Assembly (NCBI GenBank): GCA_000403475.2
Contig: KE159797.1
Span: forward strand, 549,284 to 613,283
Direction: 5' to 3'
DNA from: Lachnospiraceae bacterium MD308
Lineage (GTDB): Bacteria; Bacillota; Clostridia; Lachnospirales; Lachnospiraceae
DNA: 64,000 bases
This document shows, piece after piece, positions 12,613 to 24,100 of the stretch (positions within the stretch are counted from its first letter, which is position 1; every line of letters begins with the position of its first letter). The notes beneath the pieces are model-generated. The model was not told the origin of the DNA and made no database searches. It was given only the letters and a program-made list of their open reading frames with translations. The translations under genes were made by a program, and so were the position numbers.

Positions 12613-15600
12613 TTATATCTCCCTCTCTGATTTTTTCTCTGTCCCCTTTTCAGGGACTTCCTTATCTGACTTATCCCTCTGCTCGATGACCGCTTTTTTC
12701 TCCGCCAGTTTTTCCTTTATGGAAATTCTGCCTGTCTGCTTCTCTTTTTCCTCTTTCGGCTTCTCATTGTTCAGAACGTTATCAATCATGTTATAGTTAC
12801 ATTCTTCCAGTTCCTCAATCTTTGCAAGCGGCTTATATTCCGCCAGCTTATCTAACAGCTCCTTCGCCTTCCTTGCGGTCTGTACGCCCTCGCTGTCATC
12901 AAGCTCCGTACCTTTCCCGAAAATATCCGTCATGCCTTCCCGGATACTGTCTGAAATAAGCGCATTGAGGAAATCATTCAGATACCCTGTATTCCCGTTC
13001 CTGATGTCCTCTGTGATATTCGCTATCTGCGCTTCCCTGTCCTCCACTGTCTGATTGTACTGAACAGTGTCGTAGTTGTAGGAAAGCTGGTCTATCTCCG
13101 CAGCAAGGAAAGCCGCCTGCCACTTCTCCAGAGAACCCCTGACCTCTATATCCGGCAGCTTGTCGATCAGCTCCGCAATGACCTCCATCGCCTTCGGATT
13201 GTCTGTAATATCCGGCACATAGTCCAGAATCTCCAAATCCGCAACTCTGCCCGAAACAATATCCATCTGCATGTCCTCATAGCTTTCTGTCCCCTCTGTA
13301 TGGATATTGATGCCGATGCTTGGGATACCGTTCATCCTCTCCGGCGGTATCCGGTTGAAAATGGCGATTGCTTCCTCCACGCCTGCGATATTCTCATGGT
13401 ATTCTCCGAAATTATGAAACTCCCCGCACTCCGCCACTGTAAGGGTAACAGCCGTCTGTTTTCCCTCCTGTGCCTGCTCTGCGGCTTTCTCCTGCATGGC
13501 GGCACGTTTTTCCTCAAGATAGGCTTCCACACCCGGAAGATATTCCCCAAGCGTTCCCGTCTTGCCCTCCGTAATAGGATTGATGTCTACCTTAACGCCG
13601 CCGATTGTAAAACCGTCCTCGTTAAAGGCATTGAACAGGTCATCTTCGCTTTCCCTTCCCCGGTACTCCACCACCACGTCAAGGTCAGAAGCCGCTTCCT
13701 CCAAACCTCTGCACCGGCTTCCGGATACTGCTGCATCAACAAGCTCTATATTTATCCCATACTCGTCAATTTTAGACTGCAAATAAGCGTAGACACTCTG
13801 CTCTATATCCTCCTGTGTCTGCCCGTTGATGCCATGAAATAATTCCTCTGTCCTGGCTTTAAAATCTGCCACCGTCTTACGTTCTTCCGCTTCCTTCCGG
13901 ATACGGTTTTCAATTCCATGTTTTGCTTCCTGCTCCGCTTTCTCTGTCAGTTCGTCATAATCAATCGGTATCAGTTCATCGTCAGTGCGGATACTGCCCT
14001 CCAGACTGCTCCTGTGCATCGGCTCTTTCAAATCCGTCACAATCTCGTCAAGCGCCTGTCTGATTGTTATGTCCGGATTGTCATATACGCCCCCGTCCAG
14101 TTCCCGGTAGTCCATATCATAAATGGTGTAATCATACCCCTCAGTGGCTTCCTGAATACTGATATAACGGTCTGCCAGACGGAAGGCAAGCTCTGTTTCC
14201 ACCCTGTCCGCTTCCCTAACATTGGCATCTATGTACGGATTTTCCCACTCCGTAAACGGTACATCTTCCACGATATGCTTCTGGCTGGCTGTTGGCATGA
14301 GATGTTCCATTTTCCCCTGTCCATAGAGGGCATCAAACCTGTCCATATAGAGGGAAATATCGTCAAGACCGCTGCTCTTTAGCTGGTACTCAAACCGCTG
14401 TTTCACAAAATCCTTGATTTCCTCTGGTGACATTTCCCGGTGAACCCGTACCTTGTCAAAGCCGACCTCGTGATTTAAAGTCTGCAAATCCTCCATGAAG
14501 CGGCTACTTTCCACCGCCGCCTTGCTGTGCGTAAAATCCAGTGACAGACAGTTTTCATGGTTTCTGACGTGGATCAGGTCAAATTCGCTGCCATTGACAT
14601 GGAAGCCGAAAGTTGCCCTTGCCATATCCGGCTTGTCCTCCGTTTCCTTTCCCCGGTACTCTGTGAATTTCGCCATTGCTTCCGGAAGGCTCTCAAAACG
14701 CTCCAGCCTGCTTTTTTCCGGGCTGTTCTCCGCCCAAGTGGATAAATCCTCAATGACATAATAGGAAACCTTGTCATTGTCCGGCTCTGCCATTGTATTT
14801 TCTGCCGCTGTATGTTCTTCCGCTGCTTCTGCCGGGATTTCCGCTGTTTCCTCCCTGACCGCATCTTTTTCTGTGCTGATTTCCGAAGCTACCAAAAGTT
14901 CCTTTGTAAACTCCGGTATCTCCCTGTAACCAACGGAATCCACATAATGGCTTGTGTTTTCCCCGTCCTGATGCAGCAGCACCACATCGCTTACGGAAAG
15001 GGAATGCCCGGTAAAATCTGCCGGGTGGTCTATGTTGAACTTGGTATAAATATCCTCAAGGCTCATGCCCTCCGTAAGCTCCCCGGTATAGACAAGGGTG
15101 TAATTCTCTCTGGAAACCGGGATTCCTTCTTTTTCAAGGTAATCCATATCCATAAAGCGAATATCCCTTGTTTCCGCTGAATCTTTAAGCTGGTAGATGC
15201 CAAACTTTCCCTCATTGCCATACAAAAGCTGTGCTTCCCGGTTAGGCTCGCTGTCCTCCAATTCCTGCTTCATGGACTGGTATTCCTTATAAGCGTTCCA
15301 GTCCCCTTTTTCCACGCCGAACAGCCCGTCATGCTCCCGCAATGCCGCCCTGTCCTCCACAAGCGTTTCTGAACCGTCTGCGTGGAGCTGGTACACCGAC
15401 ACATCCTCCCTGAACAACTCCGTTGCCCTGTCCTTTGTCAGAGGGAGCATTTCATCCCAAGAATACCCGTATTCGTGCATCTGCGACAATCCCACCATAC
15501 CGTCCGGGAGAGCGTCAATTTCTTCCTCTGCTACCCTGATTGTTTCCCAAAGCAGAGGTAAATCGTCTTTCTGCTCCGCAAGGGAATGTGCAAGGGAAGT

Positions 15601-17229
15601 GGTCTTATACATATCATCCAGCTTATACGCATGGTTCATAATCAGATTGCGCTCATCGCTGTCATATACCGACCTGTGAAATTCCATGCGGTTAATGAGC
15701 TGCTCCGCCTGTACCGTTGCCGGAAGCTCCGAAGCAGTATGCACTTCCCATTCGCTCATATCCACATCAAAATCATAGAACTGCGGATAACCGTCATTCA
15801 AGCCGCCGCTTCTCATAATCGGCACAAACTCAAAACCTTTCTCCTGCAGATAATCCAGAACATTTCCATTCCACTCATTTTCTTCCAAAAATGGTATGGC
15901 ATATAAAACATTTGCCACTTCTGACTGCATATCTACAATTTTTATGGTTTCATATTCCCCGCTGTCCGGCGTGGAAATCCTCACAATCACATCGCCATAT
16001 TCAATCGGAACATTCGCCCTTTCCCGTTCTTCCTGCAATGCCTTGTAATCGGTTATCTCATGGGTATCCGTATCATAGGCATAGTCTAAATGGTATTCCC
16101 CTACTTCCTCACTCCGTTCATTGGCAAGCAGCGTTACCCATGCCCCGGCTCTTTCAAGGTAGGCTTCCACATTCTGCCTGTCATCGTCTTTCATAGCGGA
16201 CAGCAGATTAAATATTTCCGTCCTCTCCATGCCTTTAATATTCAAAAGGTCATATTCGGAACGGTCTGTATTCGACACAAGCAGGATAATGTCCTCCTGT
16301 GACTGTTCTGCGGCACGTTCCTTTTCAATCTCCAGAAGCTGCGCTTCAATCCCCTTTATCAGTTCCGAGGAAGTCCGGCGTATGGTGTCGAGGGAAGATT
16401 TCAGCTCCGGCATCTCTTTTCCGCTGCTCCACCCGGCGATATACCCGAAAGAATAATCGGACGTGTCAATCCCGAAATGCTGGCATACGGTGTAGGCAAC
16501 GCTCTCAGCTTCCACTTCTTTGGTTTCCCGGTCTTTATAGACTGCTTTCTCCGTATCCTGCTCCGCTTCCCTTGCATGGAGCTTTGCGTGCGCCACTTCA
16601 TGGACTCCGGTCTTTGCGGTCTGCGCTTCGCTCATGCCCTCTTTAATGGCGATAGGGCGGCTTAAATCAATAAAATATCCTTTCCTGTCACCCTCCATTT
16701 CCTCATATCGGATTGGGACAGGGGAAACCCTCTCTAACGCTTCCATAAAATCCCGGTAACGCTCCACATCCCCATGCAGTTCATTCACGCCAAGTCCGGG
16801 AAGCTCTTTCCCGTCCGTCTGGGAATAATCGAACACTGTCACGACACGAAAGGCGGGTATCTTTATCTCCACTTCCTCCATGACGGGCATCCCGTCCCGG
16901 TCAAGCACAGGCTCATTTGTGACCGGATCAATCTTCTCCTGTTCCTCTTTGATTTTATAAGGCGCAGGCGCAAGGATACGGATCCCCCTCTCGCCCTTGT
17001 TTACATGGCGTTCAAAATTCCTCTGCCATGCCTTGTACCCGGCAACGTATGTCGCATCCGGGCATTGGATCTCTATGAGCTGGATATTGTTTGCGCTGTA
17101 ATTGTGGAATTTTGACATGGTGTTCAGGTAGCTTTTATATTTCTCCCCTTCAAACAGCTCCTTCAAGCCTTCCTCCAGCCTGTCCGTTATTTCTTTTACT
17201 TTCTGTTTTTCAGTTCTTGCATCTGCCAT
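12613..17229 (-). CDS. Polyvalent protein: ArdC-type ssDNA-binding/metallopeptidase, YodL and nucleotidyltransferase domains
   Basis: 1538 residues from ATG 17229 (GGAGAG before it). Residues 1-130 form an ArdC-N ssDNA-binding domain (YLNTMSKFHNYSANNIQLI, KAWQRNFERHVNKGERGI). Near residue 210 is a zincin motif HEVAHAKLH with a downstream Glu-rich helix, as in anti-restriction ArdC proteases. About 300-760 contain YodL/DUF4316-like repeats (FGIYQLKDSAETRDIRFM). Near 1180 is a nucleotidyltransferase core, GSRCRGLEEAASDLDVVVEY. The C-terminus (about 1495 on) carries GRISIKEKLAEKK plus a basic tail shared with three other ICE proteins. Such large multi-domain proteins are thought to protect or process DNA entering a recipient; the combined activities here are inferred. 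Confidence 0.85.
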   Translation of the reverse strand: MADARTEKQKVKEITDRLEEGLKELFEGEKYKSYLNTMSKFHNYSANNIQLIEIQCPDATYVAGYKAWQRNFERHVNKGERGIRILAPAPYKIKEEQEKIDPVTNEPVLDRDGMPVMEEVEIKIPAFRVVTVFDYSQTDGKELPGLGVNELHGDVERYRDFMEALERVSPVPIRYEEMEGDRKGYFIDLSRPIAIKEGMSEAQTAKTGVHEVAHAKLHAREAEQDTEKAVYKDRETKEVEAESVAYTVCQHFGIDTSDYSFGYIAGWSSGKEMPELKSSLDTIRRTSSELIKGIEAQLLEIEKERAAEQSQEDIILLVSNTDRSEYDLLNIKGMERTEIFNLLSAMKDDDRQNVEAYLERAGAWVTLLANERSEEVGEYHLDYAYDTDTHEITDYKALQEERERANVPIEYGDVIVRISTPDSGEYETIKIVDMQSEVANVLYAIPFLEENEWNGNVLDYLQEKGFEFVPIMRSGGLNDGYPQFYDFDVDMSEWEVHTASELPATVQAEQLINRMEFHRSVYDSDERNLIMNHAYKLDDMYKTTSLAHSLAEQKDDLPLLWETIRVAEEEIDALPDGMVGLSQMHEYGYSWDEMLPLTKDRATELFREDVSVYQLHADGSETLVEDRAALREHDGLFGVEKGDWNAYKEYQSMKQELEDSEPNREAQLLYGNEGKFGIYQLKDSAETRDIRFMDMDYLEKEGIPVSRENYTLVYTGELTEGMSLEDIYTKFNIDHPADFTGHSLSVSDVVLLHQDGENTSHYVDSVGYREIPEFTKELLVASEISTEKDAVREETAEIPAEAAEEHTAAENTMAEPDNDKVSYYVIEDLSTWAENSPEKSRLERFESLPEAMAKFTEYRGKETEDKPDMARATFGFHVNGSEFDLIHVRNHENCLSLDFTHSKAAVESSRFMEDLQTLNHEVGFDKVRVHREMSPEEIKDFVKQRFEYQLKSSGLDDISLYMDRFDALYGQGKMEHLMPTASQKHIVEDVPFTEWENPYIDANVREADRVETELAFRLADRYISIQEATEGYDYTIYDMDYRELDGGVYDNPDITIRQALDEIVTDLKEPMHRSSLEGSIRTDDELIPIDYDELTEKAEQEAKHGIENRIRKEAEERKTVADFKARTEELFHGINGQTQEDIEQSVYAYLQSKIDEYGINIELVDAAVSGSRCRGLEEAASDLDVVVEYRGRESEDDLFNAFNEDGFTIGGVKVDINPITEGKTGTLGEYLPGVEAYLEEKRAAMQEKAAEQAQEGKQTAVTLTVAECGEFHNFGEYHENIAGVEEAIAIFNRIPPERMNGIPSIGINIHTEGTESYEDMQMDIVSGRVADLEILDYVPDITDNPKAMEVIAELIDKLPDIEVRGSLEKWQAAFLAAEIDQLSYNYDTVQYNQTVEDREAQIANITEDIRNGNTGYLNDFLNALISDSIREGMTDIFGKGTELDDSEGVQTARKAKELLDKLAEYKPLAKIEELEECNYNMIDNVLNNEKPKEEKEKQTGRISIKEKLAEKKAVIEQRDKSDKEVPEKGTEKKSEREI

Positions 17230-17321
17230 ATGGTTATCTCTCCTTTTCCTCCATAAAAACAGGGGACAGATAAGTTTCCCCGTCTGCCCCCGTTTTGGAT
17301 ATTTTTATTTGCTGATAATAT

Positions 17322-18164
17322 TTATAAACTTTCCTCTTTGCTTTTCGCCTTTGCCTTGTCCGGCTCCGGCACTTTCTTCTGCTGTCCCGCTTTTTCTTTC
17401 ATCTGCGACAGCTTATCCTTTACGGACACCCGCCCGCCTTTCTCCGCTTCCTTCCCGGCATCCAGACGGTCAGAGAGTCGATCCAGCTTTTCAAATGCCT
17501 GATCCGCCGCATCAATCTTTTTCCGAAGGTTCTCCACCGCTTTTTTTACAGGCGTATTGACTGCCCTTGTCAGACCGACACCCGGCTTTTCGTCCGATAC
17601 CTCTTTCGTCCCTTTCCCGGCTAACAGCCTGCCCACGTTGGAAACGCTGTTCCCGATCTGCTTCAGTTCGTCCCCGATGCTGTCAATCTGGTTGGCTGTC
17701 TTTTCAAAATCCGTCATCACGTCAACCAGACGTTCCCGGTAATCGGAAAGTATGGACTTCACGCCGGAGATTCCCTTCTGGAGAACCTTGCACATCTCCG
17801 CTTTTCCTTTTTCCTTAAAGGCGCTGACCGCCTGTGCCGCTGTTTCCACCAGACGGTTTCTTACCGCTGACAGGCGTTCCGACAGGCTTGTGACCTTCTC
17901 CTGAAGGTGCGCCGCTTTATCCATGAGGTTCTCTTTCACTGATTTTGGCTGACTCTCCTGCATCTGTGAAAGCTGTTCCCGGACACCCTGTAACTCGTCC
18001 ACCATTGCGGAAAGCTGTACCTGCATACCCGCCACATACCAGAAAATCCCCATAAAATCCTGTGACTGCTCTTTCATGTTCTGCTGGTTCAGCAGCTCCA
18101 TGAACTGCTTTAATGCGTCATTTTCCTCCATGACCTGTTTTGTGTTCTGTTCTGCTGTTTCCAT
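17322..18164 (-). CDS. DUF6674-family coiled-coil protein
   Basis: 280 residues with no hydrophobic segment and extended heptad-like helices (DELQGVREQLSQMQES, HLQEKVTSLSERLSAVRNRL, TANQIDSIGDELKQIGNSV). It matches DUF6674 proteins found between the ArdC and helicase genes of Tn1549-like elements; function unknown. The C-terminus GRVSVKDKLSQMKEKAG followed by a Lys-rich stretch ending in EESL is shared with neighbours. It lies 11 nt below the helicase gene and is co-transcribed with it. Confidence 0.75.
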   Translation of the reverse strand: METAEQNTKQVMEENDALKQFMELLNQQNMKEQSQDFMGIFWYVAGMQVQLSAMVDELQGVREQLSQMQESQPKSVKENLMDKAAHLQEKVTSLSERLSAVRNRLVETAAQAVSAFKEKGKAEMCKVLQKGISGVKSILSDYRERLVDVMTDFEKTANQIDSIGDELKQIGNSVSNVGRLLAGKGTKEVSDEKPGVGLTRAVNTPVKKAVENLRKKIDAADQAFEKLDRLSDRLDAGKEAEKGGRVSVKDKLSQMKEKAGQQKKVPEPDKAKAKSKEESL

Positions 18165-18175
18165 TTTTGTCCTCC

Positions 18176-21100
18176 TTATAAACTTTCTTCTTTTCCTTTA
18201 CCCTTTGAGATGTCCGGCTTTTCCGGCGTTTTCTGCCCGTATGCCTTCTCCCGCATCTCGGCAAGTTTTTCTTTTACGGAAATGCGCCCTCTCGGACTGT
18301 CTGCCAGCATCCTCTCCTTCCCATGCTCCGCTGTCTTTTCCGATACTGCCCGGTTCATCTGCGGCTTAAAAGGCGCATCCGCCACAGCTTCCGCATCACG
18401 CCCCATTTCCTCTGTGTCCAGTTCCTCCTGTTCCCCGTCAATTTCCAGCTCATCGTCCATATCAATCCCATCGCCGCCCTTTTCATCCATGTTTAACAGG
18501 GCATTTAATTCTGTCAGGCGTTCCAGTTTCTCCGCAAGCTCCGCTTCCTGTGCGAATGGCTTTGTGACCTCCACTTTTGCGGTTTCAAGCTGATGCTCCA
18601 CGTTCTCCAGTTTCTGCGCCACCGCTTCCATTTTCCCGGTCATGCCCTCTAAGGCGTTGCTTAACCTTTGCAAATTTCCCAACGGATCAGTGCCGATCTC
18701 CACCTCATGGCTGATGCTGCCCTTTAGGTTCACCGTAAACTTGGAAAAGAACGAATCGAAGGAAACGCTCATCTTGAATCCCTGATACTCCCCGATTGTG
18801 ACCGCCATATTCGGCTGTTTTGCACTCCGGCACATATCAATCAGCGCTGCCCCGGCTTCCTTCTTGTCCGTATATACCCGGTTGCCGATTTTTATGGAGA
18901 AAGTGTCCTTGTCCGGGAATTTATTCTGTGCGTAGGTCTGAATATCGGCACGATACCCCGCAAGGCGTTCCTTCATGGAAGCAATCTGCACCGGGTAGTG
19001 CTTCACGATGTTGTCCTCCAAACGGTACTTCTGGCTGGTGTGGTTCGCCTTTAACAGCTTCAGCTTGGATACCTGAATATCTAAATCCATCTTTTCTTTT
19101 ATGTAGGGATTGCCAGTTGCCAGAGCCTTCACTTCGGCATAAGTGAGAGCCGCTTCGTCTATGTCCTCACAGCTTCTGACCGGGGATTTGCTCGTCATGA
19201 TCTGACCTATAAATTTCTGCTTGTTTTCGATGAGCTGCCAACTGTACGAATCGAATGTGCCTTCCGTCACATATCGGAATATTTTCACCTTGTCATTCAT
19301 GTTGCCCTGTCTTAAAATCCGCCCTTCCTGCTGTTCAATGTCGGACGGACGCCAGGGTACATCGAGGTGGTGTAACGCAATCAACCTGTCCTGCACGTTG
19401 GTTCCGGCTCCCATTTTTGCGGTTGAGCCTAACAAAAAACGAACCTGCCCGCTTCTTACTTTTGCGAACAGCTCCGCTTTCCTCGTTTCCGTATTGGCGT
19501 TATGGATAAAAGCTATCTCCTGCTCCGGCACTCCCTTCGCCATGAGCTTATCCCTGATGTCCTCATATACGTTGAATGTCCCATCTCCCTTCGGTGTGGA
19601 TAAATCGCAGAAGATAAGCTGCGCCGATTTCTGCTCTTTTGTCTGCTCCCAAATCTCAAACGCCTTCTCCACACAGGTTGTGGCTTTGGAGTTTTCTTCA
19701 TCGGGAAGCATATCATTGATGAGCCGCTGGTCTAACGCTAACTTTCTCCCGTCATTGGTGATTTTGAGCATATTATCCCGTGAAGGATCTACTTTACGGT
19801 CACGCACTGCCTCCGCCCTGTCCACAAGTGACTGAACCATGTCCTGCTGGTACTCGCTCGGCTTTAACACAATATTTTCATAATCCGCTTCCGGCACAGG
19901 CAGCTTTAACATATCCGGTGTCTGAATGTCGGCACTCTCCTTAAATAACGCAATCAGCTCTGGAAGATTGAAAAACTTCGCAAATCTCGTCTTTGCCCGG
20001 TATCCAGTACCCTCCGGCGCAAGTTCTATGGCTGTCTGAGTTTCCCCGAATGATGCCGCCCAACTGTCAAAATGCCCTAACCCCAATCGCTGTAAGGTGT
20101 TGTACTGGAGATAACGCATATTGGTGTATAATTCCGTCATGCTATTTGAGATTGGCGTACCCGTCGCAAATGTGATGCCCTTCCCTCCGGTCAGTTCGTC
20201 CATGTACTGGCACTTGGCAAACATATCCGAGGATTTCTGCGCTTCCGTCTGTGCGATGCCCGCCACGTTCCGCATTTTTGTGTAGAGGAACAGGTTTTTG
20301 TAATTATGGCTTTCGTCTACAAACAGCCGATCCACGCCCAACTGTTCAAAGGTCACAACATTGTCCTTCCGGCTGGAATCATTTAACCGGCTCAACCTTG
20401 CGGACAGTGATTTCTTTGTTTTTTCCATCTGTTTAATGGAGTATCGCTCTCCATTTTCCGCTTTGAGCGCTTCGATTGCCATCTCAACTTCCGTTATCTG
20501 CCTTTCAATCATCGCCATCTGTCTTTCGGTGGAAAGCGGGATTTTCTCGAATTGGGAATGTCCGATAATCACAGCATCGTAATCCCCGGTTGCGATTCTG
20601 GAGCAGAACTTTTTCCGGTTGGCGGGTTCAAAATCTTTCTTGGTTGCCGCTAAGATATTCGCACCCGGATACAGGCGCAGAAAGTCACTCGCCCACTGCT
20701 CCGTCAGGTGGTTCGGCACAACAAATAAACTCTTTTGACACAATCCTAATCTTTTACTTTCCATTGCCGCCGCAATCATTTCAAAGGTCTTGCCTGCCCC
20801 CACGCAATGGGCAAGCAGCGTATTGTCCCCGTATAACTGATGCGCCACAGCGTTAAGCTGGTGCGGTCTGAGTACAATGTCCGGTGTCATGCCTGGGAAT
20901 TTTAAGTGCGAACCGTCATATTCCCTCGGTCTGGTGGAGTTGAAAAGCTCGTTATACTTTGCACATAAATCCTGCCTGCGCTCCGGATCACGAAACACCC
21001 AGTCCTTAAAGGCTTCCCGGATTGCTTCCTGCTTCTGGCTTGCAAGCATGGTTTCCTTTTTGTTGAGGACTCTTTTTTCTTTCCCGTCCTCTGTCACAAT

Positions 21101-24100
21101 GTCAAAAATACGGGTGTCACGCAAGTTTAAGGAATCCTCTAAAATCCGATATGCGTTTGCCCGCCCTGTCCCGTAGGTCATATTGACAAGTGCGTTTCCC
21201 CTGTCCGCATTTTTCCCCTTCACGTTCCACTGCCCGGTCACGCCTGAATACTGTATGCCCATTGTCTTACGTTCAAGCAGGTATCCCGGCGTTTCAAAGG
21301 TTTCACGCATGAAGTCCTCAATATATTTTGTGGAAATCCATGTTGCGCCGATACGCACCTCAATCTCCGATGCGTCAAGCTCCTTCGGCTGTACGCTTTC
21401 CAGTGAGGACACGTTAATGGCATATTCCGGGTGGTTTTCTGCAAAGGTTCTCGCCACTGACAGCTTCTCCCGCACGTTCCCGCTTAAATACTCGTCTGCG
21501 GTTTCCCATTCCTCTGTGACCGGGTTCTGGAAGATTACCCCGGCAAGCTCCTTTGTGATTTCCTCCATGCTCTTGTCCGCAAGCTCCGACATATAGGCTA
21601 AATCCACGCCTGCCTTCTCACTCAGGGATACCGCCAGCGCTTCACTGGCTGTGTCCACGCTCGTCACAACTTCCTGCTTTTTAATGGTACGTTTCGAGAA
21701 CATATCCGCCTTGCCAATAAACTTCCCCTCATCGTCCAGATTTTCAAGGGAACATAACAGGCAGTAGCTGGAATCCTGATTGAACACCCTCTTATTGGTC
21801 TGTGAACTGATAAGACCGAATTTCTTGGAGAAATCATCGTATAACTGATTCAACTCCGTCTGTTTGTTTTTAATCATTTCATCCGGGTATTCTTCCAACT
21901 GGAAATTTATCAGTTCCTGCGTACAGTCCCGGATCGCCACCATGCCCTTCATGCGCTGCTCCGCTTTCTCCGAAACGTCCACAGGCTTCATAATGGAATT
22001 TTCCCGGTAATACACTTTATCGTCCACTACGGTATAACTGTAATTCTTCACGTCCGGATCGGCGGGTATGTTCTCCCTTGCCAGTTCATCTTCAATCTCG
22101 TTAAAATCCGCCTGCTCGATGCTGCCCTCCACATAGGAAAGCGCATGGTTAAGCTGCGCCGACAGGGGAAGGGACGTGTCCGGCAGACAGGCGCTTTCCA
22201 TGCCATGCGCCCCGGAAACCATCTCCATTTTTCCGAGTACCATTTCCGGGTGGTCTGCGAAATACTGGTTCATCACGATACCGTCTTTTTCCGTCAGATG
22301 CACCCAGTCCGGTTCAATGTCTAATACCCGGTCACGCTTCTTTAAGAACAGAATGTCCGAAGTGACCTCCGTACCCGCATTTTCCTTAAAGGCTGTGTTC
22401 GGGAGCCTGACCGCCCCTAAAAGCTCCGCCCGCTGTGCAAGGTATTTCCGCACCTCCGGGTTTTTCTTATCCATCGTCCCCTTTGAAGTGACAAAGGCAA
22501 CAATGCCGCCCGGACGCACTATATCCAAAGTCTTTGCAAAAAAATAATCGTGGATTAAAAAGTTATGCTTGTCATACTGCCTGTCAGACACTTTATACTG
22601 TCCGAAAGGCACGTTTCCCACCGCCACGTCAAAAAAGTCATTGGGATAGGTGGTGTTTTCAAAGCCTGTGATTTGAATGTCCGCATGAGGGTAGAGCTGT
22701 TTTGCGATGCGCCCGGTAATCCCGTCAAGCTCCGCCCCGTACAGCCTGCTTCCCGCCATTTCCTCCGGCAGACAGCCATAGAAATTCCCAATGCCTGCGG
22801 CGGGATCTAACACATTCCCTCTGGTAAATCCCATTTTCCCCACTGCGTCATAGATTGCCTGAATGATGACCGGGATTGTATAGTGGGCATTTAACGTGCT
22901 TTCCCTTGCGGAAGCGTATTCCTCCGGGGATAGCAGGCTTTTTAATTCCTGATACTCATTCGCCCAGTTCGCTTTGGAAGAATCAAAGGCATCGGCGAGA
23001 CCGCCCCACCCCACATATTTTGCTAAAACTTCCTGTTCTTCCGGTGTGGCAGTGCGGCGTTCACTTTCAATCTTTTCAAGGGTTCGTATGGCTCCCACGT
23101 TCTGCCGGAATTTCTCTTTCGGCGCAAATCCTTTCCCGGTATTCTCTGCTTCATTGAAAGAGATACGGTAATTGACTGCGCCCGTTTTATCAATCTCCGG
23201 CTCTTTTTGTGGTACTTTTTCCGGCTCTGGCGGATTGCCCCCGGTCAGCGTTTCCACATCGCCCATGACCTGCCGGATAAACGGATCGTTTTCTAAAGCA
23301 TTTTCGTCTACTAACTGCCCGTCCACAATCCCGGCTTTTTCCAGACCTTCCCGGACAGCCTGCGTGTCAATGTCGGGGAAATCATCTATTTCAGCAGAAT
23401 CTTTTGCGCCTGAAACATCTTCCGTTCCCGGCTGTTCCGTTTCCTCTGTAACATTTTCCGACTCTGATGCAATATCTTTTGTTTCTTTCTGCCCTGTTTC
23501 CTGTAAATTCTCTGTCTGTAAACTTTCATTGAGCTTATGGCAGAAAATATCCGCTTGCCCCGGTGTGGCAAATGTCGGCACTGTGCCATCGCCTGTTACA
23601 TAATAATCCTGCGTTTCGCTGTCCCATACCGCATAAGGCTCTGTAAAGGCATCCGAAGTTTCCGTAACCGTAAAGCGTATTGTTTCTTCCTGTTCTGGTT
23701 CTTCTGTCCATTTTTCCTGCTCTGCATCCGGGTGATTTTCCTCCCGGCGTTCTCCTGCCGGCTCTGCTTCAGATACTTCCGCAGCGTGTCCTTCCCTCTG
23801 CTGTCCCGGCTCGTTCTCATAACGTGCCGCATACTTCTGTGCTTCCTTCAGCAAAGCATCCATCTCCACCGCTTTTTCCGCATTGCCGCTTAATGACTGC
23901 ATCAGTACATAATCGGCGGCTTCCAGAAACAGGGTGTCATAAACCGTCTTGCCCTCTAACCTCCTGTCAGCGTCCTCTATGACAACCGCCCCGGTATCCT
24001 CGTTCCAGCCGACCACATCTTTCATGGACAGCGCACCGCAGATTTTTACCACTGCGGACATTTCCGCAAGCCTTTCAGCCAGCGCTTTCTCACTGTCACT

